Assembly (NCBI GenBank): GCA_963725395.1
Contig: CAVRYH010000009.1
Location: forward strand, 186,001-250,000
Length of the DNA: 64,000 nucleotides
Reading direction: 5' to 3'
Origin: Bog-756 sp963725395
GTDB taxonomy: Bacteria > Actinomycetota > Acidimicrobiia > Acidimicrobiales > RAAP-2
Both the position numbers and the translations under genes were made by a program. The number at the start of each line of letters is the position of its first letter. The first letter of the stretch is position 1. This document shows positions 55,125-61,871 of this stretch, piece after piece. A model generated the notes under the pieces. That model did no database searches and was not told where the DNA came from. It was given only the letters and a program-made list of their open reading frames with translations.

Positions 55125-57203
55125 GTGACTCAACGTATCGTGGTGTCATCCGGAGGAGCCGGCTATGGCTTCCTCATCGACGCCCGAGGTCGGCTGCACC
55201 AGGCGGGATTCGGACCGGACATCGATGCCCACATGGAGCGGCTGCCGACCCGCATCCCGCCGGAGCTCTACCCCCTGGCCTATCCGGCCTATGACGAGGA
55301 GCCCACCCGGGCGCCATCGCTACGGGTCACGCACAGTGGTGGTACCCCGACCACCACCCTGCGGGTGGCGGACGTCCGCACCGTCGGCCCTCAGACCGAG
55401 ATCCTCCTCGTCGACCCCGAGCGCCCGCTCGAGGTGACGGTCTGCTTCCACTCCGAGGACCACGGCGTTCTGCGCCAGTGGGTGAGCATCTCCAACCGCC
55501 AGGACGCGCCGGTCACCCTCCACGAGGTCGCGGCCGCCTCGCCCCTGCTCGCCGCCGCCTCACCCCACCTGACCCACTACGGCGGCGGCGACTGGTCAGC
55601 CGAGTGGACGACGACCACCGAGTCCCTCACACCGGGGACCAAGGTCGTGGACTCGCGCGGTGGCGTACAGCCCCACCTGCGATCCTGTCCCTTCCTTCTC
55701 CTTACCCCGGACGGGTCACCCGACGAATCGAGCGGCACCACCCTCGCGGGGGCGCTCGCCTGGGGTGGCAACACCCGCTTGGCGTTCGAACGGAGCACCG
55801 CCCCCACCGTGCGGGTCTGGTGCGGCCACAACCCGGCCTCTGCCGAGTACGTGCTCGACCCCGGTGCCACCTTCACCACCCCCGAGCAGATCTGGCTCTG
55901 GTCGACCGAGGGAGTGGGCCCCCTCAGTCGGCGCCTCCACCGGTGGGTACGTGAGCGCTCCGTACGGGACGGCGATCAACTTCGGCCGATCGTCGTCAAC
56001 AACTGGGAGGCCACCTCCTTCTCGTTCGATACAGGGCGCCTCCTCGGGCTCATCGACGAGACGGCGGACCTGGGCGCGGAGCTCTTCCTGCTCGATGACG
56101 GCTGGTTCGGCGTCACCCACCCCCGGGACGATGACACGACGGGCCTGGGCGACTGGCAGGTCGACGAGGCCAAGCTGCCCGGTGGCCTCGGTCCTGTCAT
56201 CGCCCGGGCGGACGAGCGCGGGGTCCGGTTCGGACTGTGGGTCGAGCCCGAGATGGTCAACCCTGACTCCACCCTCTACATGGAGCATCCGGACTGGGTA
56301 GTGCGCCAGCCGGCGCGGCGTTCCCGCCGGTGGCGGCACCAGCTTGTCCTCGATGTCCTCCAGGCTGAGGTCGCCGACTTCGTGTGCGGTGTCGTGGATC
56401 GTGTCCTCGAGGAGAATCCGGGCATCAGCTACCTAAAATGGGATGCCAACCGACCCCTGACCGATCCCGGATCCCCCACTCTGGGTGCGGACCGACAGGC
56501 CAACTACTGGGTCGACCACGTCCGGGCCACTTGGCGCCTCATGGAGACGGTCGCTGCCCGTCATCCCGGCCAGACCCTCATGCTGTGCGCCTCAGGAGGG
56601 GGTCGTGTCGACCTCGGGTCATTGCGCTGGTTCCACGAGGTCTGGCTCTCTGACAACACCGATCCCGTTGACCGCCTGCGGATGCAATGGTCGGCCTCAC
56701 ATTTCCTGCCCGCCAACGTGGTCGCCGCCCACGTGACCAGGGAGGGCAACCGCCCCCTTGCCTTCGCGTGCGCGGTGGCCATGAGTGCACGCTTCGGATT
56801 CGACCTCGACTTCGCGGCCACCACCGACGATGAACGCATCGTCTGCCGTCGCGCGGTGGAGCTGTACCGCGAGATTCGACCACTCGTCCAGTTCGGGGAC
56901 CTGTGGCGGCTGGAACCTCCGAACGAGCGCGCCGCCCTCGCCTATGTTTCCAGCGACAGACTGCGAGCGGTCCTCTTCGCCTTCCAACTCACCGCACCCA
57001 CCGGCGATGCCGGCCCCCTGCGCCTTGGAGGCCTCGACCCAGATCGGACGTACGACGTGGTCACCTGCGATCTGACCCCGGACCCCGACCCAGCGGGGAC
57101 CGGGGTCGAGCAGCGACAAGGCGCGGTACTCATGGAGAAGGGTCTCGCGTGGCCTCTGTGCGATCCGTGCACGGCCCGCATCCTGGTGCTCCGGCCCGCG
57201 TAA
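55125..57203 (+). CDS. GH36-family alpha-galactosidase
   Basis: A 692-residue cytosolic glycoside hydrolase releasing alpha-galactose. An N-terminal beta-supersandwich (residues 1-290) precedes the (beta/alpha)8 barrel: VNNWEATSFSFDTGRLLGLI, LDDGWFGVTHPRDDDT, nucleophile Asp in SYLKWDANR near residue 440, and acid/base Asp in VWLSDNTDPVDR. A C-terminal beta domain follows. Length and motifs match Bacillus/Thermus GH36 members. GTG 55125 is 33 bp after the Nudix stop. Confidence 0.92.
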   Translation: MTQRIVVSSGGAGYGFLIDARGRLHQAGFGPDIDAHMERLPTRIPPELYPLAYPAYDEEPTRAPSLRVTHSGGTPTTTLRVADVRTVGPQTEILLVDPERPLEVTVCFHSEDHGVLRQWVSISNRQDAPVTLHEVAAASPLLAAASPHLTHYGGGDWSAEWTTTTESLTPGTKVVDSRGGVQPHLRSCPFLLLTPDGSPDESSGTTLAGALAWGGNTRLAFERSTAPTVRVWCGHNPASAEYVLDPGATFTTPEQIWLWSTEGVGPLSRRLHRWVRERSVRDGDQLRPIVVNNWEATSFSFDTGRLLGLIDETADLGAELFLLDDGWFGVTHPRDDDTTGLGDWQVDEAKLPGGLGPVIARADERGVRFGLWVEPEMVNPDSTLYMEHPDWVVRQPARRSRRWRHQLVLDVLQAEVADFVCGVVDRVLEENPGISYLKWDANRPLTDPGSPTLGADRQANYWVDHVRATWRLMETVAARHPGQTLMLCASGGGRVDLGSLRWFHEVWLSDNTDPVDRLRMQWSASHFLPANVVAAHVTREGNRPLAFACAVAMSARFGFDLDFAATTDDERIVCRRAVELYREIRPLVQFGDLWRLEPPNERAALAYVSSDRLRAVLFAFQLTAPTGDAGPLRLGGLDPDRTYDVVTCDLTPDPDPAGTGVEQRQGAVLMEKGLAWPLCDPCTARILVLRPA

Positions 57204-57249
57204 GCCCGCTCCTGCAGCTGGATACACTCCGATGTCTCGGGACATCACT

Positions 57250-57295
57250 TTGGTGGGTCTAGCTGGAATCGAGCCAGCGACCTCAGCATTATCAG
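57250..57295 (+). repeat. att-like partial copy of tRNA-Ile (left)
   Basis: 46 bp matching the 3' half of tRNA-Ile, anticodon loop to CCA (61696-61741), with 44 identities. The rest of the tRNA is missing, so this copy is non-functional. It marks the left end of the relict element. Confidence 0.8.
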
Positions 57296-57569
57296 GACTG
57301 ATGTGCCGTCGCAACGGGAAACGGTCAAAAACCTCTGGGCCTGGTCAAGTTATCTATCGCAGCATAGGGACCGCTCTGGATTCACGGGCACATGCGCCCT
57401 TTCCGCGCCCGTCCATGTTTGCCATCGCTTTAGCAGGGTCCAGCGCTCGCCACAGCAAGCATTCCGACGCTTCGCGGGCCAGACAGTGCGCGCGCACGAC
57501 CGGTGTTCGAGGGCTACCAACGAACGAGATTTGCTGAATCGCAACAAGCGTGGCGGACGATTGCTCTCG

Positions 57570-57764
57570 ATAACGTGGGGCAAGTGCGGGCCGAGGGGTC
57601 GAGGGGTCCTGCCGATCTGGCTCCACCTGTCGAAGAGCGGCCTCATCTCAGGGACGCCGAGAAGGACGGGCACCTACACGTTCATCGTCAAGTGTCTGGA
57701 GTCGACCGCCCATCGGTTCAAGACCGTAATGACGCAGAAACTCACGTTGACGGTCAATCCGTAG
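57570..57764 (+). pseudogene. Fragment of a putative-Ig (He_PIG) surface protein
   Basis: A reading frame ends in the hallmark of the putative-Ig repeat: LPIWLHLSKSGLISGTP, RRTGTYTFIVK and MTQKLTLTVNP, then a stop. The start of the repeat unit is seen at ITWGK. The rest of such a protein, normally many repeats long with a signal peptide, is missing, so this is a scrap. Confidence 0.6.
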
Positions 57765-57926
57765 GCGGTTATCCACACGCCCGAATGTACCGGACATGGC
57801 AGTTAGCCGACCGCGAGCAACAACCGCGTCTCAACAAAATAACGCGACCCGCTCCCGGCAACCAGGAACAGGGCTATTTGTCGGCGCATACTTGAATCAT
57901 CTCGCTCGCTAGGGAGTTGGTTCAAG

Positions 57927-58166
57927 ATGAAGTACAGATATTGGGGATACAGCATCGCCGCATTCCTGGTTTGGGGACTGATTTTGGTCATCTTCTGGAC
58001 CCGAGGAAATGCCACCAACATGCACGACCTCCTGCTGGTCTTCCTCGGATGGACAATCGCGTGGGCCTCGACCACCATCGCCAGGGTCGTCTACCCGCCC
58101 CCCAAACGCTGGTTCAACCTGAGGACGCGATCATGGTCGGTGATCAGTGACGAGATGAGCATCTGA
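57927..58166 (+). CDS. Small membrane protein, unknown
   Basis: A 79-residue protein with two predicted membrane helices (YSIAAFLVWGLILVIFW and LLLVFLGWTIAWASTTIA) and a basic C-terminus. ATG 57927 is 10 nt after AGGGAG. It is the only short frame in this part of the island with clean membrane topology and a ribosome binding site. Confidence 0.6.
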   Translation: MKYRYWGYSIAAFLVWGLILVIFWTRGNATNMHDLLLVFLGWTIAWASTTIARVVYPPPKRWFNLRTRSWSVISDEMSI

Positions 58167-58171
58167 CCCGG

Positions 58172-58507
58172 TCACATAAGGGCCTGGCGCCTGAAGCTCG
58201 ACAAAGTGGACTCGGCCGGCACTGTGACGCTCCGCCGTCGACGCGCCGATCGCTTGGCCCGCACCAGTACCCGGATGGCCTCGACGGCGCCATCTCTCGA
58301 CTTCGCCCTCCCATGGGCTTCCTGACAGAGCAGCCCGCGCGGCCTGGACAGCTTCGATCGGATCAGCCTTGCCCTGTCGACGGCGGTGAACGATCGGGTC
58401 CCCAGCAGCCCGCCCACCTCGTCGAGAGCGGCGGCAAAGTGGACCTCGCCATGGGTATCGACGCCACCAGTGACAGCACGCGTAGCTTCTACGATGGTCA
58501 TGGCCAT
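58172..58507 (-). pseudogene. IS110-family transposase remnant (internally deleted)
   Basis: A 111-residue frame. The start (ATRAVTGGVDTHGEVHFAAA, LDEVGGLLGTRSF) is the N-terminus of IS110 transposases with the catalytic Asp in GVDTH. It then jumps to EAIRVLVRAKRSARRRRSV, a segment that in full-length enzymes (about 400 aa) lies well downstream, and ends early. Most of the RuvC-like domain and the whole Tnp20 domain are absent. AAGGAAGGG precedes the start, so the 5' end is intact. Confidence 0.7.
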
Positions 58508-58667
58508 CCCTTCCTTTCCTTAAGCGGTTGAGGGGTGGCACGGCCGTCCCGGAAAGGAGTGACGGTGCGGGTCGATCTGCTCGTAACAGACCGGCCCATC
58601 ACCCCCTCTGGAATGGGGCGCCGCCGCGCCTCCACTCATTTAGTCCGGAGCTCCGACCGGCGGGGGC

Positions 58668-58685
58668 GGATGCACAAGTGCATCC
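58668..58685 (+). promoter_or_regulatory. Palindrome, operator-like or IS110 end remnant
   Basis: GGATGCAC-AA-GTGCATCC has perfect 8-bp arms 2 nt apart. It lies in the non-coding 58508-58818 stretch between the IS110 start and the kinase gene; the stretch contains no other feature I can support. Confidence 0.35.
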
Positions 58686-58818
58686 ACGTGATCTAAGTCA
58701 GGTCGAGGACTCCGATGCTCCTGAAACTACAAAGGACCAGTCGGGGGTGGACCCTCACGGAAGCTCAACAACATCATTGGTGATCAGGGGCACCTCCGAC
58801 TGAGGAAGACTGTGATCG

Positions 58819-59361
58819 GTGGGACTCGCCTGGATAACGGGAAACTCTGGAACTGGAAAGTCGGAGGTCAGTGCCGCCCTTGCTGGCAAGGGCTTCCGAA
58901 CCGTCGACTCAGACCTGGGGATGGCCGTCTGGAAAAATAGGAAAACGGGCCAGGTAGACCGGGCCGTCGATACCGGTTGGCTGGCATCAGACTGGTTCAA
59001 GGACCACAGCTGGATGCTCATGCGGTCAAGCGTCGAAGAGCTCGCGGGCACCGCAAGAACACAGACCGTCATTCTTTGTGGGATGGCCCAAAACGACGAA
59101 GAGCTGTGGGATCTCTTCGATGCGAAGATCTGCCTGATCTCGGATGAAATGACGATCCGGGAGCGGCTCGCTCGAAGGATCGAGAACCCGTTCGGAAAGG
59201 CACCAGCCGAGTTGGAGGCCGTCCTCCGAATCAACGATTCATTCGTCGCTAGGCACGCTGCGCTGGGTGCAGTATTGATCGACTCGTCTCGGCCTTTGGG
59301 AGAGGTAGTTCGGGATGTGCTGGACGCCAGTGAAGCAGCCGGGTTGGATGTACGGGGGTAA
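58819..59361 (+). CDS. P-loop kinase-like protein
   Basis: A 180-residue nucleotide-binding protein. Walker A GNSGTGKSEV is near the N-terminus, followed by FRTVDSDLGMAVW (substrate/Mg region), VILCGMAQNDEELWDLFD and RERLARRIENPFGK, the lid-like Arg region. The organisation is of adenylate-kinase/AAA_33-type kinases; substrate unknown. GTG 58819 follows GAGGAAG. Codon use is less G+C-rich than in the flanking chromosome. Confidence 0.75.
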   Translation: MGLAWITGNSGTGKSEVSAALAGKGFRTVDSDLGMAVWKNRKTGQVDRAVDTGWLASDWFKDHSWMLMRSSVEELAGTARTQTVILCGMAQNDEELWDLFDAKICLISDEMTIRERLARRIENPFGKAPAELEAVLRINDSFVARHAALGAVLIDSSRPLGEVVRDVLDASEAAGLDVRG

Positions 59362-59493
59362 CCGCAACCCGGTGTTAGGAGGCCCCCCACGGATCGGTGG
59401 ACGGCGGCCTGGCGCTGAGGAACTGACCCTGGCGATCCTGTTCTACTCCGCCATCGCAATGGTCGTGGTTGCAACACATTGCAGTCACGGTGC

Positions 59494-60873
59494 TCATCCA
59501 GCCTGAGTGGGAGCGCCCGCCGAGCCCGGTTCGGTCTGGGCCAGAAGCTCTGTGAAGGTTCTCCCGGTCTTCCGGCGATAGATGATCTCGAACAGAAAAC
59601 TTCCTACCAGCGTTACACCCAGAGCAAGCGCAGAAGTGGGTGCGGAAGCGACCATATTGTAGATGAGAACGATGAAGAGGGAGAGACAGGTAACCGCAGA
59701 GGCCGTTACCAGCCACATGTTCGCGCCGGTCTGCTTTCGAAGCCTCAGGTGTCCGACGTTGACGGCCGAGTAGACCAGGAGAAAGCCTGCGCTCCCCATG
59801 GAGGCCACCGCACTCAAGGGAAAGATCAGGACGAACCCGAGCACCATGCCAGATGTGATGAACAGTCCTTCGACATCACGACCCCATAGCTTGCGGTCAA
59901 ACGCCGGCGGAAGGCCTCCGTTTTTGGCGATCTGATACGCGATGTTCGTAGAGCCGAACAAGGTGGCATTGACGGCTGAGGCCGTCGAGAGCAGGGCTGC
60001 AATGGCAACCAGCCTGAACCCGACTTGACCTAACGAGGGTTTGGCCGCGAGGGCCAAGGCGGAATCGCCGAGTCCTCGAAGCACAGTAAGCGGCACGTTG
60101 GTCACCACGCCGATCGCGACAAGCAGGTAGATCCCGATCACAATGGCCACGCTGCCGTAGATTGCGCGTGGCAGCTCCCACCTCGGCCTGGTCATGTTGG
60201 CTGCGGCATTCGTGATCAGGCCGAATCCCTCGTAGCCTACGAACAGCAGCCCGGCTCCGGTGAATATCGCGAGGGGGCCGGGCCAGGAGGCTGGCGACAG
60301 CCGGGCGACCCCCTTCCCGTTGAGTACCACGAAGGCTGCCACGATGAAGACGACGAGAATGGCCACTTTAATGACCACGATTACGGATTCTGCTCGGCCC
60401 ATGAGGCGGCTGCCGAGGAAGTTAATCGCCGTGAAGGCGAGCACAACGCCTACTGCCCACACCTTGGATGGCAGACGGATGAACGTCACCGCGTAGGCGG
60501 CAAACCCCGTGGCGTACAGCGCGATGGCGATGATGTAGGCGAAGTACTGGAAGAGGTTGAGCGAGCCGGAAGCCACGCCTTCGCCATAACCGCGAACCAG
60601 GAACGTGACCGCTCCCCCGATACTCGGGAACGTCTTCCCCAGGGCGACGTAGCTGTAGGCGGCGAGCGCTGCCACTGCCCCTCCGATCGCGAACGAAACA
60701 GGCATGGCGGAACCAGAAATACGTGCGACGACCCCGAGTATGGAGAAGATCCCGGCACCGATCATTCCGCCGACCCCGATACTGAGGGCAGAGACCAACC
60801 CGATGTCCGCATTCCGGTTCGAGTCTGCCGCGGGCTCGCCATGATCCGCGCTTCTGCCGTTCGTGCTGCTCAT
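59494..60873 (-). CDS. APC-family amino acid permease
   Basis: A 459-residue transporter with about twelve helices. GLVSALSIGVGGMIGAGIFS is the canonical APC helix 1 with the GxG(A)GIF break; LLFVGYEGFGLITNAAANM is helix 6. Substrate is not predictable. The start overlaps the stop of a small upstream gene in ATGA. It is convergent with the kinase. Confidence 0.88.
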   Translation of the reverse strand: MSSTNGRSADHGEPAADSNRNADIGLVSALSIGVGGMIGAGIFSILGVVARISGSAMPVSFAIGGAVAALAAYSYVALGKTFPSIGGAVTFLVRGYGEGVASGSLNLFQYFAYIIAIALYATGFAAYAVTFIRLPSKVWAVGVVLAFTAINFLGSRLMGRAESVIVVIKVAILVVFIVAAFVVLNGKGVARLSPASWPGPLAIFTGAGLLFVGYEGFGLITNAAANMTRPRWELPRAIYGSVAIVIGIYLLVAIGVVTNVPLTVLRGLGDSALALAAKPSLGQVGFRLVAIAALLSTASAVNATLFGSTNIAYQIAKNGGLPPAFDRKLWGRDVEGLFITSGMVLGFVLIFPLSAVASMGSAGFLLVYSAVNVGHLRLRKQTGANMWLVTASAVTCLSLFIVLIYNMVASAPTSALALGVTLVGSFLFEIIYRRKTGRTFTELLAQTEPGSAGAPTQAG

Positions 60874-61124
60874 TGGCCCGCTTCGGCGGTCGGCAGAGCC
60901 GCATCACACGGTGTCTCGCCCTCGATTGGATCCAAGCTCCGAGGGGCGAGCGGTTTTACGCGGTCGGAAAGGAGGACCCACACCAGCGCATAGACCCATA
61001 CGAAGAGCACCCTGTGCCGACTGAGGGAGGGCATGAAGATGCCCAACAGGGCAAGCGGGCTGCCGATAACCTCACGAGTCTGTTGTCGGGTCATCTGTGA
61101 CGAAGACAAGGATGTTCGACGCAT
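60870..61124 (-). CDS. Small membrane protein coupled to the permease
   Basis: An 84-residue frame overlapping the permease start by ATGA. One membrane helix (RHRVLFVWVYALVWVLLSD) and a polar tail. The start is uncertain (ATG 61124, 61094 or 61034), none with a strong ribosome binding site. The overlap suggests a real gene, perhaps a permease partner. Confidence 0.5.
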   Translation of the reverse strand: MRRTSLSSSQMTRQQTREVIGSPLALLGIFMPSLSRHRVLFVWVYALVWVLLSDRVKPLAPRSLDPIEGETPCDAALPTAEAGQ

Positions 61125-61439
61125 CCGAGATTTCGGCCCAGTGCCGGCCCCTTTGAGCGCCCGGCGTGGAGCGCCAGGAGCGGGTCGTTCGGCAGCGGGA
61201 GGGACTCGTTATCCTCGATAGTCAGACAGTAGCGTCACGGACGATGGCGAGCCTAGGCCTCAATGGTCAGTTTCCCAGTGCTGGATCTGCCAGGTTGCGA
61301 CGCCCATAACGCCCCAATCCAATTCGTGCGGCCATGACTGAGGTGGGACCCGTGGCTGAACTGCCCTGTGGGCGCCTGCACTTTCGCAAGCATGAGCCTG
61401 GCCGGATGACCCCACCCCGCTTAGATCCGAAGAGCCGCT

Positions 61440-61643
61440 TTAGCGCGGATCAGGCCGACCGCCATGGGTAGGCGTTTTCGGAGCCGTCACCACGACGATC
61501 GTCTGCTGGACCATCGGTGCTGGGCCAAAGGCAGCATTGCCAGATTGATTCGCATCAATTCTGCGTGTGCCGGGGCAGGAAAAGCTCACGATCCCACTGG
61601 TCAGCGAACAAACCGTTACCGACGAAGCATCAATACTCAACAC
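61440..61643 (-). pseudogene. Fragment of an Ig-like repeat surface protein
   Basis: The frame reads ASSVTVCSLTSGIVSF, then GTRRIDANQSGNAAFGPAP and VQQTIVV. This is the pattern of the bacterial Ig-like repeat in which VSF...GTCTIDANQ.GN..Y..AP.VQQ recurs. The conserved Cys of GTC is Arg here. No start or further repeats exist nearby. The rest of 61125-61696 holds nothing else I can identify. Confidence 0.55.
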
Positions 61644-61695
61644 GACGGGGAGCCCCTCTTGGCCGCCGCCGTATGACGGGAGAAGACCGCTGCAA

Positions 61696-61741
61696 TTGGT
61701 GGGGCTAGCTGGAATCGAACCAGCGACCTCAGCATTATCAG
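61696..61741 (+). repeat. att-like copy at tRNA-Ile (right, within the intact tRNA)
   Basis: 46 bp covering the CCA end, T-arm and anticodon loop, matching 57250-57295 at 44 positions. The match stops at the anticodon, as in tyrosine-recombinase att sites that use tRNA 3' halves. Confidence 0.8.
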
Positions 61742-61773
61742 TGCTGCGCTCTAACCGACTGAGCTATAGCCCC
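61697..61773 (-). tRNA. ileT: tRNA-Ile(GAT)
   Basis: 77 nt with encoded CCA. Acceptor GGGGCTA/TAGCCCC, D-arm GCTC/GAGC, anticodon arm CAGCA-CTGATAA-TGCTG (anticodon GAT) and T-arm GCTGG-TTCGATT-CCAGC all pair. It lies downstream of gyrA on the same strand, as in mycobacteria. Confidence 0.97.
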
Positions 61774-61871
61774 TAAAGGCAGGAATTGCCCTCCCGGGAG
61801 GATGACGCCCCAGAGTGTAGGCCGTGCCGGCTGGGGGCTGGATCAGGGACGAGCGTCCCGGACACGACTAC

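Larger units (their letters stand above)
57250..61741. mobile_element. Relict tRNA-Ile-targeted genomic island (about 4.45 kb)
   Basis: Bounded by direct repeats of the tRNA-Ile 3' half. The contents are lower in G+C with sparser, odder gene content than outside: an Ig-like fragment, a small membrane protein, an IS110 remnant, a P-loop kinase, an amino acid permease with a small partner, and a second Ig-like fragment. No integrase or excisionase is left, so it should be immobile. From 57204 to 57926 (over 700 bp) there is no intact gene. Confidence 0.7.

Noticed and set aside
57232..57300. Short frame reading GLAGIEPATSALS
   Set aside because: This is the well-known false protein obtained by translating the antisense of a tRNA; here it comes from the att-like partial tRNA. 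The same applies to a frame at 61567-61776.
57250..61741. Integrase or excisionase gene in the island
   Set aside because: No frame shows tyrosine- or serine-recombinase motifs; the long frames there are the kinase and the permease.
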